From: Pseudeuparius sepicola
Taxonomy: Eukaryota; Arthropoda; Insecta; Coleoptera; Anthribidae
Length of the DNA: 64,000 nt
Assembly: GCA_963920635.1 (NCBI GenBank)
Contig: OY987308.1
Span: forward strand, 25,916,096-25,980,095
Reading direction: 5' to 3'
The position numbers and the translations under genes were made by a program. Positions 11,830 through 25,600 of the stretch are shown in pieces. Every line of letters begins with the position of its first letter. Positions within the stretch are counted from its first letter, which is position 1. The notes under the pieces are model-generated. The model did no database searches and was not told the origin of the DNA. It saw only the letters and a list, made by a program, of their open reading frames with translations.

Positions 11830-12420
11830 ATAGTATATTTTATTACGAGTCTGGAATAATCTATTTCTGAAGGTGTAATGAACAATATTTTTTTGAAAAA
11901 GAAAACAAACAACTGCGCCTCACACGGAAGTCATTCAAGCACGGAAAAATCTATTTCTGGACGTGTAATGAACGATATTTTTGATTATACTTCTTTGAAA
12001 ACGGAAACTTAAAACATTTTATCGGCATATTATAATAAATTTAATTGACAAAAAATAAACAATGCAGATGATATAGTGTTTGGTATGTATGATGCGTTTC
12101 CATGGTTACTCTCAAATTATTTCAAAGGTGCTTTGTTGTAAATTATTTATTGTCAGATAAGGTGAATAAAACGTCAAAAATATTACAGAAATGTATCTAA
12201 ATATTGAAACACGAATTTAAATACAAAATAGGTACATGTTAAATATCAGAGAGCATATAGAGTTTCTTAAATTTAGTTTACTTTGCTGTATATTTCTACA
12301 TTAAAGCCTATATTCGGTATTTTTATTCAGCGCACGGAAAGTTTTTCCATGCGCTGTTTCCGTGCGCTAGCCCGAAAAACGCCATCTTTCATTATGGCTA
12401 AAACAGATGAACCAAGGTAC
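11830..12420 (+). mobile_element. Repeat family C, copy 1
   Basis: About 590 bp almost identical to 44590-45170: ATTACGAGTCTGGAA..., a subterminal hairpin with CACGGAAAAATCTATTTCTG, and a 3' end with GCGCACGGAAAGTTTTTCCA. It is non-coding and has hairpins near both ends, so a non-autonomous DNA element is likely. Partial copies lie at 14550-14740 and 39263-39490. Confidence 0.75.
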
Positions 12421-12935
12421 TGAAGTTCAACTTTTTATGACTCATGTAGAATTTAGTTGCCGGGGCCTCTGGCCGAGGCAAATAAATAAAAATCACTTCA
12501 GTGCCGAGGTTCATATTATATATTTTTTGAAATCGGAAAAAATGTTTTGTTAGGCAAGAAAATCATCATAAGGAATCACCCGTCCATGAATCGACTGCGC
12601 GCGGCGTTGCTTGACTTTGACGATCGCTCTACCTAGGTCAAATATGACAAGACACGGGCGAACAGAAAAACCAAACTGTTGCTTGTTGTGCAACCTCCAT
12701 AACAAATCTATTGATATTCAAACCTACTAAAATATGTATAATGAAATGGGGCTTTATTGGCCGGGTTTGGAATATTTGGCCACCTTTGACGGGCGTCTGA
12801 CGTTTGATGTTTACATCTATCCAAGGCCTACTTATTGAAAAAAGCGCACAATAATGGGCCGATTTCTGAGCTTTTAATGACGATTTTGGGACACTTCACT
12901 GCCGATTTCAAGAAAAAAAATATGTATATAATAAA
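12421..12935 (-). repeat. 5S-containing repeat family A, copy 2
   Basis: Complete copy in minus orientation. The 5S-like part is at about 12573-12660 (inverse of GCAACGCCGCGCGCAGTCGA, TTCATGGACGGGTGATTCC). The rest matches copies at 20315, 33590, 37740 and 39690. Confidence 0.8.
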
Positions 12936-13139
12936 CATCTTCAAAACAAAAATAAATAGCTTCGTAAAATCTTATTTGGTTAGGTCATCTTTGGAGCATA
13001 GTAGAGCACAGGGATCACATATAAATAAATAACATAATGTGATCTTTGTGGAGTAGAGTCAAAATGAATATAAGATAAAATTTTGATTAGTTTTTGTAAG
13101 AAATAAAGATTTCCCACTTTTATATCTATTAAACCACAA

Positions 13140-13428
13140 TTGTCCAGGTATTTGATGGATTTCCCTGACCTCTCCCCGACCAAAAATAATTCCCCGACAT
13201 TTCCAGGCTTCCCAGGTTGGCGGACACCCCCCGATCGGCCCGGAAGAAATCCCAAATTCCCCCAGGCCGGCGGCCGGCGCGCGCCCAGTCCGATCGGCTG
13301 CCGTCCGCCGCTCCCGGCTTCACCCGGGCACGGGCCGGCCGCGGGCTGCCGCAGTCTCAATCGCGGCGGCGGGCGAGCGAGCGGCGGCAGGAGCCGAAAC
13401 ACCCGCGACTATCCAACGCGTGGCGGCG
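13140..13428 (+). promoter_or_regulatory. mspo: G+C-rich 5' flank / probable 5' UTR of mspo
   Basis: Base composition rises sharply from about 13200 to the ATG and the stretch is rich in CpG (GCCGGCGGCCGGCGCGCG and similar), in contrast to the A+T-rich DNA on both sides. I see no convincing TATA box. A CpG-rich promoter with the 5' UTR fits, but the transcription start cannot be placed from sequence alone. Confidence 0.45.
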
Positions 13429-13621
13429 ATGTGGTGGAGCCCGGCGCTGCCGTACGCCGCGGCGTTCGTCCTGCTGACGGCTTATGCGGCGCCCGGCGAG
13501 CCGTGCCAGCCGGACAAGCTGACGGTGTACAGGATGGCGCTGCACACGTTCTGGTCGCGGGAGGCGTTCCCCAAACACTATCCGGACTGGAGGCCGCCGG
13601 CACAGTGGTCCAAGGTCTTCG
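13429..13621 (+). CDS. mspo: mspo coding exon 1 (signal peptide and start of spondin domain)
   Basis: The ATG at 13429 opens MWWSPALPYAAAFVLL, a hydrophobic signal peptide, followed by the first spondin cysteine (C26) and the AFPKHYPDW motif. The reading frame also extends upstream to a GTG at 13420, but the ATG is the natural start. The exon ends in phase 1 at the strong donor G|GTGAGC. The exon is G+C-rich, unlike the A+T-rich intron that follows. Confidence 0.88.
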
Positions 13622-16600
13622 GTGAGCAAATAGGGGGGGACGCGCTTGTTTGGGAACATCCTGGAGGAGCTTCGAGGTTCTATAAGTGATCCGGAGCAGG
13701 AAAAGGGGCATATCGAGATGCGTTCGTGGTTTTGCGAGGTTCGCTAGCGCCTTAAACAAGTCGAGGGAGTTTTGGAAGGCGTCATCTAGCCTCGGTTTAA
13801 ACGACAAGTGCTTGTAAATGTCCCAGAACATAAATTATTTGAAGGTTTCGCACCTAGAGGTGTTTAGGGGAGTGTCGATAATAATTAGAGCGGTTGAGAC
13901 GCTGTAACCAATATAGTAAAATGTAATAATAGTCTAAACATTGGCATATTGAGTTGCATCCAGGTTTTTTAAAAAAGGTCGCTTACAAAACCTCCGATAT
14001 GTCAAAATAAGTTCAGTTTCGAGATGTGTTGCAAACTTTGAATAAAGAATCCTAGGAAAGAGTCAAAGCTCTATGTGTATTATAAAATACGTGACACGGA
14101 ATTTGCCCTGAGTAGTACCAAAGATCGTAATATTCATGATCTTTGGTAGTACCCAAGTTTTGACACAATATTTTGATATCTAACACTGTCATAGGTGCTT
14201 GTGGCACTTCCCTGACCGAAAAAACTAAAATGTTTGAGGATAATAATCCATCGCTAAGCAATTTTGTAATTTAAATTAACTTTTGAGGCCATGCGCCAAA
14301 GTGGCATAGGCGTTTGTGTAGGTACCTACTTCATAATTGGAAATTTAAAATTAGAATTGCCGTATTATCAAGGATTCCTAAACTTAAAGACATAAACGTG
14401 CCTTATAATTGTTTGCCTGTATTGTAGGTACTAGATTTCAGGAAAAATGAGGATTTCAGATGCAGAGACTTGCTCCTTCCTGGGGTTCTTTATTTAAAGA
14501 TTATGTATCAATAATCTAGAGTGAGGCGAAGCTGAATAATACAGTGTTAGTCTATGTCAAATAAGGTGAATAAAACGTCAAAAAATATTACAGACATGTA
14601 TCTAAAAAAATATTCAAACACGAATTAAAATACCAAATAGGTACATGTTAAATATCAGATAGCATACAGACCTTCTTAAATGTATTCTACTTTGTTGTAT
14701 ATTTCTATTTTAAAGCCACATATTCTTTATTTTTAATCAATTACCTGTTTTAACCATGACATAATGATTAAGACGATTTAATAGTATATTACATAGCGAA
14801 AGTTGTAAACAGCTTATTACGTATGAGTGGAAAAGTTGCGCACGAGCCGCGCGGCGGCGAGTGCTGTAATTCCACGAGTATGTAATAAGCTAAGAACTCG
14901 AGTTTTGTATTATAATTTTTCTTCGACGAAAGAAAAACTATTATATTAGATAAACTATACTGACAGGCAACAATTAGTATGTTGGTTAGTTGCCATGGTG
15001 ACGCGGATGCCGCGCTAACAAGGCACCCATGATAATTGCGTTTAAATTAAGAACAGTAATTTTTTTTATTACGTGTCACTCATTCCGTGTCAGTCATTAC
15101 GTGTCAGTGTTCGTAGCAATGGACTTAGGTATGTTACTAGCATAGGAGTAGAAAAAAATTGTTATGAAAGATTCTTGATGGTGATATTATGAAGTACACC
15201 ATAATTTTAAAAGAATTGCAGCAAATCATTCAATTTTACTACGTTTATTGCCTATACAGTGACCGGCAGAAAGTTGGACACAAAAATTTAATATTTTTAA
15301 ACTCTGATTTCCATTAATTTAAATTTCTAGCTGCTAATCGAACAAAATTAAAGTTTAGTAGCAAATTCATGTGTTATCCGATGATAAGTTGCGGTTGCGG
15401 TATTTTGTTTTTTTGTAATACACAGGGTGGTCGAAACAAATACAAAAAAAGTTCAATTTCTATTTTTTTTAATTGGTAGCTGTGACTTTACATCTGACAT
15501 CCACCTTTGATTCCAGAAATTTTTGTAAGTAACTTTTTACCGTATTTTAAAAAATAAGGGTACTTTACTCTTGAATTATTTTGACATTTTTTAATCTACC
15601 TCGTATCCAACAAGAGATATTTAAATTTTGATATGTGCGTTTTGAGTTTGAAATGATGCACCAACTTTTATCAAGAATAAAATTTTCTGAGAAATTAATA
15701 ATAAAAAAGTTTTCCATTTGTGCCCAACTTTCTGCCGGTCACTGTATATCTGCATTTTCATTATCAAATATCGATTTAAACCCACTGCCAGATTTTAAAT
15801 AAAAAAAATCGCTAAATAGTTTTCGTGAAAACCGAGGATATAAAAAAACCGCAGCAGGCCCTGGATTTGCATTTTAAAAACGGTAGGAAGATCAAAAGAA
15901 GCGGCCTTTCGAACAAAAGTTGAGGGGATTATCTTAGAAAATAAAGACTATGGATTTGCATATGGTCAAAAGTAGACACACTGTAGAAGAAAACTCTTAA
16001 TGATTCATTGACATGGCGCCAAAAAAAGCCACTCTAATTAAATGTCGTTGTTGGACAGAATTTGGCAATGCCCATAATAATTCAAGAGTTTAGTGACATT
16101 GGAAATATTTTAGATTTCCCTAGTTATAAAAATTCCTCAAGAAAACATCATTGTTTTGGATAACGTAACACCCTAAACATTTACTCGTCATTTCCCGAAT
16201 TTACTGTCGTGGCAAGTCAGTGCATTCGCCTTTGAAAAACTAAAAATACCATCCCGAGACTTTGTATAAATAGAAGACGTTGCACAATATTTTTAGTGTC
16301 TCTTGCAGGACGTGTTTACCTGATTCTCAAGTTTCCAGTCGCTTTAGACAAATCTTATTGTAAATGGAAACATTCGCATCCTGTTAGAATATGTGCGGTG
16401 TACGTCTAGTTCTTTAAAATTTATTCTTTATTTAATAAAGAACCCCAGGAAGGAGCAAATTTGGGCTTAACGCTCGACCGGGACAGTCTCTTTATATCCT
16501 AATTTTTTTGTGAAATCAGTACCTACAATACAGGCCAAAAAATTATAAGGCACGTTTATGTCTTTAAGTTTAGGAATCCTTAATAATGCAGCAATCCTAA

Positions 16601-19600
16601 TTTTAAATTCCCAATTATGAAGAAGTAGCTACCTACACAAACGCATATACCACTTTGGTGCATGGCCTCAAAAGTTAATTTAAATTACATAATTACTTAT
16701 ACCGATGGCTTACTATCCTCAAACATTTTAGTTTTGTCGGTCAAGCCGCACACCTAAGCATAATAAGTCGAAAATAGTATATTTCCTAACAAGTGAGGAA
16801 AGTTCCACTTTTTCGCTACGCGTCGTTCAGCCAAGAAATCGAGTGTGAAAAAGAAACTTTCCGCAAGAGTTAGGAACACTATGTTTTCTACAAGCGTGCG
16901 GAAAAGTAAGACACTTTTCCGCATGCATTTTAGTTTAGAACGTGTCACTTTTCCGCACTAATGCGGAAAAGTAGTGAGGAAAAGTGACACTTTCTAAACT
17001 AAAATGCGTGCGGAAAAGTGTACTTTTCCGCACGCTTGTAGAAAAAGTATCTAAATACATATCACCGTGTCAGATATCAAAATATTGTGTCAAAACTTGG
17101 TTACTACTCAGGTCTAGATCACACAAAACAGCCCACGATTTTGCCACCTCGGTCCAGTTCCTCTAATTACAATAAACCGCCAGAAACTTTAATAATAAAC
17201 GACACTCCGGCGTAGGCTCCACGGTAGTGCAGTTGTCGGGAAACCCAAAAACACCCTTTACCCTTTATTATTATTAACACCCCCCCACAAAAGAAGTTAA
17301 GCCCCTAGTTTCTGTCGAATATTGTCCGGGACAAACTTCCCAGGGAACTGTATAATATGTAAACACGGGGAGTATAATATATATACACCATCCAACAAGA
17401 GGGGATGGAGATATTCACGGTAGACTTAATGCCAGTTCGTTTGTACGTTGATGTTGACTTCAAAGTGATGATTTTAATACCCTCATACGTTTTTTTTTAA
17501 TAATTATCACCTATAGGTCATCGAAAATATCAATAGGAAAACCAGACGTCTAGTCTGTGAGTAATACGGGAATAGACAATACATTACTGCGGAATCTGGT
17601 GGAGTGATTATTGCCGCGACCAGATGTTCGAGTTGAGGTATAAATGACCGGCAAGTGTGGATTTTCACGTAATTTTTCATCACCGATGGAAGGGTGGGGA
17701 TCCATCATGACGCAACCGTCTGCGGAGCAATTTAAAAATTAATCAAACTTCGTGCCTATTTATCAAAATGAATGTGGAAACTTCGGGAAATTACTTTCCG
17801 ATATAAATGTTTCATACAGAGCAACCAGGTTTTATTTATATTGACACAGAATGTGTCAAGTTTGAAGTATCTTTAAAACTGATAAGTAAAAGAAAATGTG
17901 TCTACACCTTTGAATAAAGAAAGAGTCAACGCTCTATGTGTATTATAAAATACGGGACACAATATTTTGATATCTCACACTTCACACTGTGATAGGTGTC
18001 AGATACTTTTTCGTGTTATTATTCTTAGCTGTGCTGCTTGTGGCACTTCCCTGACCTCCAAAACTAAAATGTTTGAGGATAATAATCCATCGGTAAGGAA
18101 TTTTGTAATTTAAATTAACTTTTGAGATCGTGCACCAAAGTGGCATAGGCGTTTGTGTAGGTACCTACTTATTCATAATTGGAAATTTAAAATTAGAATT
18201 GAGGATTTCTGCCTCAATTAGTTTGTTGAAACAACTTAAAGGTGCGTGCCACTGTAAAAACGGAAATGGCATCCCGCCATTATGCTCTACACCAATGAAT
18301 CGTAGGTAAAAAATTATGTTGTTAATTTGTATTACTTGTCTGTTTTTTAACAATACGTTTGGAGATCAAATTGTTTATTCTAAACATTCATAAATCACCA
18401 AACTAATCACATGATGCAAATCAGCATCTGTATAAGGTTTAACCCATTTTTGTTCGATGTACAGGGTGTCCCATTTTGGGTGTTTTTGGGTGTTTTTCTC
18501 AAAAATCTCGCTTATTATTAAAGCTAGAGGGTTGCGGTTTTTACGTCGAGATTTTTGAGAAAAACACCCAAAAACACCCAAAATGGGACACCCTGTACAG
18601 GGTCAGTCTGCATCCATATGGAATTTTTTTGTTATTCAATTTAAGCTCATTTTAAGTTGCCAAATGTTTTTTTTTCTTATAATGACAAATGAGTTCTTTA
18701 TATTATGTGAAATAAGTAAGTACCTATGACATTTGTCGAATTATTTTTCTTCAACAGGCAATAGAAAACCGTAAAATAAGATTATTTTTCTTGAAATCGC
18801 CAGTGAAGTGTCTGAAAGTCGTCATTAAAAACTCAGGAATCGGCACTGAAGTAGCCCATTATTGTACGATTTTTTTCAATAAGTAGGCCTTGGCGAGACA
18901 AACATCAAACGTCATACGCAGAGCCATCGCATGTCAAAACTGACCAAATATTCAAAACCCGGCCAATAAAGGCAAAAAAAGTTCAACTTCAATGCCTTAG
19001 AGCTTATACAAGTCTGTCTATAGGGACACCCTGTATAAAATACAATCAATCTACAACTAAAACTATAGGCGCCACTACAAAATTACGTCTCGTTACTTAT
19101 GACATGCAAATAAGCCGATATATCGAGTATTTTAATGATATTATTACATCACAACTCGACCTAGAAAATGTATTTGGCCGAAGGAACTTACTGACGATGA
19201 ACAACAACCCGCGACCATTTGTTTGCCAACCATAATCGAATTAATCGCCCTCCCCTAGATTTGCCGACGTGAATTGATGGTGGATGCCCCCGAATTAAAT
19301 GTAAAAATGCCGAGATTTGTTCCGCCCGACCTTCTTTGTGGTCTATACCAAGCATTAGTCCGATTAAATGTCGATGGTCCTGCGGAATCGGCAGAAAAGA
19401 TAATTCCCGATCTGTTACGCGTGGTTGGAGGAGATATGGAGAAATTACAGGCAACCCGCCGCCTAAAATGTTAAACAGGATTTGGGAGGATTTGCTCTTG
19501 AATGATGATGACAAGGAGTGGTCCAAATATCGAACCCTGCGGCACCCCTGTTCTTACAGGCTCACCCCGAACAACATCGTAAAAGTGAGTGTGCCGTAAA

Positions 19601-22600
19601 CTGAGTTTTTACAGCGGAGAGTGTCGTATATAATATTAACGAAGAAGCCAGTGACGTAGAACAAATAAGCGATGATATTTCTTTGGAACGCTGCAACATC
19701 TGGGACGGTAATTTTTCTAGGGGAAGCGAAACGGTTATTCGACCCCTCGATATGTGTTTTATCGATAGGTTTATTACTCTAGACGCGATACGACGACGGG
19801 AATTCGCTATATTTGCCAGGAAAGTTCCGGGAAACAAAACAAAAGCCTACATTGTTTTTTTTTACGCAAACGCTGTTGCCAATTTTACAAATTTCATCCA
19901 AGCAAGATTTGTTCTAAGTTATAATGCAGTTACAACTGAGTTTCTTTTTATTTATACATTTTCTGACTATACCGGGTGGTACAGAAAGTAGGTACTTAAT
20001 ATCTCTTTTGTTTTTGATTTTAGAAAAAAAACATCACGAAATCTTCTACATTTACCATACCAAAAGTTTTATGACCATATGGAACAGGGTGTATATAATC
20101 TAATCTCCCACGATTGTAAAAGATTTCGTAACGTTTGATGTTAATTTGAAACTTTTTTCTAAAATCAAAAATAAAGGAGATAAAAATTGAAAACCGTCTT
20201 AAGTGGGACACCCTGTATATATATTTTTATATTCGGTGTTATTTTAGATACAATTATCGACTTGCGCTATATTAATATAACAAATTTAATATCAAATAAA
20301 AAATAGTTTACTTAATATCGGCAGAAATCGGCACTGAAGTAGCACATTATTGTACGATTTTTTCAATAAGTAGGCCTTGGCGAGATGTAAACATCAAACG
20401 CCAGACGCGGAGCCATCGCCCGTCAAAAGTGACCAAATATTCAAAACCCGACCAATAAAGGCCCATTTAACTTTTCGTACACATTGCGAAATTGTTACCT
20501 ATAGCAGCGCAATATTTCAGTATAAATATTTTAGTAGGTTTGAATATTGATCTATTTTTCATGGAGGCTGCACAACAGGCAGCAGTTTGGAGTTTCTGTT
20601 GGGAAGCGCCGTGCCACGTCATACTTGACCTAGGCAGAGCGATCGTCAAAGTCAAGCAACGCCGCGAGCAGTCGGTTCGTGGACGGGTGATCCCTTATGA
20701 TTATTTTTTTGCCTAATAAAACTTTTTTCCGATTTAAAATATATATATATAACATGTACCTTGCCACTGAAGTCATTTTTATGACTCGTGGTTTATTTGA
20801 ATACACACTTCAATATTCCGTTTAAAATAGGAAAATTAACGTCACTTCCGGTCAAAACGGAAGTAGTTTCGTGCTCACTTCCGGTATACGTCAGACCGGA
20901 AGTGTGGGAGCGCCCCCGCGAAAATGAAGTTTATCGGCAGCTCGTTGGCTGCAAAATCTCAATTTCTCATCCGATAATTGCCAAGTCGACCGGCGGTGTT
21001 GCCAATTACCGCGTCGACGCCATACGAGGTACGGTAGATAAATGTCTCGACTTTAAATTTCAAATAAACGCCCCGCACAAGTCTCCACTTTATTTCGACG
21101 GCGATCCGCAACGTTTTCTATGTTGAAAACCGCGAAGAGGCAGCTAGAAACCTCGCAAAAACGGACGGAAAGTTGTTTTCGAGCGCACCCCGTAGGTTAA
21201 AGGTAATCTTCCGCTAAAATTGGCAACGCCGCAGGGCTTTCGGTAAGTCCACCGTGAAATCGTCGAAAACTATACAGCCCGAAGGGACATGGCCTCCCTT
21301 GCGCGGGCGGTTATCGAGCAAACATTGGATTTATGTACGTGTAGGGCGGGTCACAAGGTTATGCAGGAAATACAATTTAAAAAGTATTTTCCATTTGATT
21401 TTGGCGAAGAAATTTACCACGAAAAACCGTCATTAAAAGTCCAAAGTTATTGTTGTAAAATTTGAAAGCGAAGCAACGTCGGGCGCGGTCGGCTTATGGA
21501 TGGGTGACCGCCCTTTTTGGGTTTTTTTTTTCGAAAAGGCTGTATTTCAACCCCAAGCAATCCGCTACACAAGGTTCGCGTTGCTCTCAAGCAATATTGA
21601 TGCACACAAAAGGATAAGTTGCGACTCGACTTTATCTCAAACTCCAGGCCTGTATTCTGTTAGCAAAAAACCACCCCTCGGTTGTATCGGAAAGCCGTCA
21701 AACCCCTGGTGTCTTAATCCATATTTGGAGGGGGTGTGGATGTGCAGGCGTCGATGCCTCTCTCTTCTCTGAGCCGCCAGGAGAGGCGTATAAATAAAAT
21801 AAAAACAATTGTCGCGGGAACAGCAGAGATAAGGCGAGGGTGGTGGAAATGGCATCTAGACATTTCTCTTACTCGTGGGGAACGCGATTTCCGACGAAAC
21901 GGTTCGCACTTGGGAAGAGGGAAAAAAAGGAAATGGCGTAAGGGTTTGATTACACAAGCCAATAACGGGGAGGGGCAAGTTGTAAATTTTCGGGGCGAGA
22001 AGGTAATGAAAGAACAATGGGTTTCGCCGCAATGGGAATGTTTATTTTAGGGGAGTTAAAATACAAACTGCTGATTTAAAACGATAATAATTTTTTGTGG
22101 AATAATATGTGCAAAGAGCAAGAAGCTATCTCATTTCGTTTCTGAGCAATGAATTATTTTCTCAAATCGTGTATTAGAAAAGTTTGCAATTTTAATGTTA
22201 TATTTTAGACTTTATGAAAAAATACTAATTGTTGGTCCAAAATTATGATAAATTGGTTCCTAAATAAGTGAAATATGTTGAATAATATGCCGCAAAGAGC
22301 AAGGGGCTATCTCTTTTTGTTTTCGAGCAATTAATTATTTTCTCAAGTCGTGTATTAGAAAACTTTGCAATTTTAATGTTATATTTTAGATATTATAAAA
22401 AATATTAATTGTTGGTCCAAAATCATGACAAATTGGTTTCTAAACAAGTAAAATATGTAGAATCATATGCCGCAAAGAGCAAGTGGCTATCTCTTTTCGT
22501 TTCTGAACAATTAATTTTTTTCGTGTCGTATATTAGACAACTAGTTTGCAATTTTTATGTTATATTTTATATCTTATAAAAAATATTAATTGTTGGTCCA

Positions 22601-25600
22601 AAATTATGACAATTTGGTTCCTAAATAAGTAAAATATGTAGAATAATATGCCGCAAAGAGCAAGTGGCTATCTCTTTTTGTTTTCGAGCAATGAATTATT
22701 TTCTCAAGTCGTAAGTCGTGTATTAGAAAAGTTTGCAATTTTAATGCTATATTTTAGATATTATAAAAAATATTAATTGTTGGTCCAAAATCATGACAAA
22801 TTGGTTTCTAAACAAGTAAAATATATAGAATAATATGCCGCAAAGAGCAAGTGGCTATCTCTTTTTGTTTTCGAGCAATGAATTATTTTCTCAAGTCGTG
22901 TATTAGAAAACTTTGCAATTTTAATGTTATATTTTAGATCTTATAAAAAATACTAATTTTTGGTCCAAAATTATGACGAATTTGTTCCTAAACAAGTAAA
23001 ATATGTAGAATAATATGCCGCAATGAGCAAGTGGCTATCTCTTTTCGTTTCTGCGTAATCAATTTTTTCTCATGTCGCAATTTTCATGCTGATCTAAAAT
23101 TTTGAAAAATTAATTGCAAAACAAGTATAAATCCTGTTGAATGAGATGCTACAAACAGTAAATTTAATATCTCCTCTACTTCTGAGTAAAAATTATTTCG
23201 CATGGCACATATTTTTTATATTTAATTTGCAAATTGGTTTTACGAGTTGAAAACCTCGCGCGCACGCCTGTGCCCTCGGCATGAATTTTTAGGCACCCGA
23301 AACTTTTAAGGGCCTTCCCCAGCCAGCGAGCAAAGGGAACTTTAATTATGGCCACTTGCCCGGTGCTTAAGATATCGATATTGGAGAAGTTTGGCCCGGC
23401 AACGGCGTCCACGGGCGTACCCGCGAGAAGATCTCCCAGGGGGACTGCACTTGGTGGGTGGAGTTCTCACCTGGGCGAGTTCGGAAAAGCCGGCCCTGCC
23501 CCCCGACAATGGCGGCACTTCTAAGTTTAGACCAAAGCTAATGGGGACGCGCGGTTGTATTTTTATATGTTTTCCTTCCGACGAAGTTTAGAAGTAAATA
23601 TATCGCCGGGTCTATTTTGCTTCTTCGGTTTCTCGGAGTTTATTTAATCCACATCCGGTCAGGATGTTCTAGTTCGCTCCTAACGAATGGCCTTTGATCA
23701 AAAGTAACGAAAAGTGTTGTAGAAACTTTGCAGTTTTAATGTTATTTTTGAGGTTACGCGAAAATACTAATTATTATTGGTCCAATATTCTGTACAATTA
23801 TTTCCTAAACAAGTCAAGTATGAAGAATAGGACCCTACAAACAACAAATCGGTATATCTTTTAGTTTTCGAACAATTAATTTTTTCTCATGTCGTGTATT
23901 AGAAAACTTTGAAACATTAATGTTATTTTTGAGGTCTCGCAAAAAATTCTAATTGTTGGTCCAATATTATGGCAAATTTATTACTTAACAAGTAAAATAT
24001 GTAGAATAATATACCAGAAACGGCAAATCGATAACTCTTTTCGTTTTCAAGAAATTAATTTTATTTGCTCGTGTCGTATATACAAAACTTTGCAATTTTA
24101 ATGTTACTTTTGAGGTCTCGCAAAAAACTCTAACTGTTGGTCCAATATTATGTCAAATTTGTTACTTAACAAGTAAAATATGTAGAATAAGATACCACAA
24201 ACGGCAAGGCGATAACTGTTTTCGTTTTCAAGAAATTAATTTTATTTGCTCATGTCGTGAATTACAAAACTTTGCAATTTTAATGTTGTTTTTGAGGTCA
24301 CGCGAAAATATTAATTATTGGTCCAAAACCCTGTAAAATTATTTCCTAAACAAGTTAAGTATGAAGAATAGGACCCTAGAAACAACAAATCGATATATCT
24401 TTTCGTTTTCGAACAATTAATTTTTTTTTCTCGTTTTGCGTATTAGAAAACTTTGCACTTTTAATGTTACTTTTGAGGTCTCGTAAAAAATTCTAATTGT
24501 TGGTCCAAGATTATGGCAAATTTGTTACTTAATAAGTAAAATATGTAGAATAATATACCACAAACGGCAAGCGATAACTCTTTTCGTTTTCAAGAAATTA
24601 ATTTTATTTGCTCGTGTCGTATAAACAAAACTTTGCAATTTTAATGTCATGTTTGAGGTTACGCGAAAATACTAATTATTGGTCCAAAATTCTGTCAAAT
24701 TATTTCCTAAGCAAGTCAAGTATGAAGAATAGGTCCCTACAAATAACAAATCGATATGTCTTTTCGTTTTCGAACAATTAATTTTTTCTCATGTCGTGCA
24801 TTAGAAAACTTCAATTTTAATGTTACTTTTGAGATCTCGCAAAAAATATTAATTATTGGTTAAGAATTTTTGCAAATTTGTTACTTAACAAGCAAAATAT
24901 GTAGAATAAGATACCACAAACGGCAAGTCGAGAACTCTTTTCATTTTCAAGAAATTAATTTTATTTGCTCATTCGTGTATCACAAAACTTTGAAATTTTA
25001 ATGTTATTTTTGAGATCACGCGAAAATACTAATTTTTGGTCCAAAACTCTATAAAATTATTTCGTAAACAAGTCAAGTATAAGAATAGTACCCTACAAAC
25101 AACAAATCGATATATATTTTCGTTTTCGAACAATTTTTTTTTCTCGTTTTGTGTATTAGAAAACTTTGTAATTTTAATGTTATTTTTGAGGTCACGCGAA
25201 AATACTAATTATTGGTCCAAAATTCTATAAAATTATTTCGTAAACAAGTCAAGTATAAGAATAGTACCCTACAAACAACAAATCGATGTCTTTTCGTTTT
25301 CAAACAATTAATTTTTTCTCGTGTCGTGTATTAGAAAACTTTGCAATTTTAATGTTACTTTTGAGGTCTCGCAGAAAATACTAATTATTGGTCCAGAATT
25401 TTGGAAAATTTGTTACTTAACAAGTAAAATATGCAGAATAAGATGCCACAAACGGCAAGGCGATAACTCTTTTCGTTTTCGAGAAATTAATTTTATTTAT
25501 TATTTTTTAGATCACGCGAAAATACTAATTATTGGTCCAAAATTCTATAAAATTATTTCGTAAACAAGTCAAGTATAAGAATAGTACCCTACAAACAACA

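Noticed and set aside
13140..13831. Several long ORFs on both strands around mspo exon 1
   Set aside because: They are G+C-rich shadows; only the frame starting at 13429 has a signal peptide, spondin motifs and a donor that continues in exon 2.
20467..20716. Recurrent ~62-83 aa ORFs in the family A repeats (also at 33807, 37783, 39716)
   Set aside because: The same peptide frame recurs because the DNA is repeated; it spans the 5S-like segment, is not start-conserved and has no protein similarity that I recognise.
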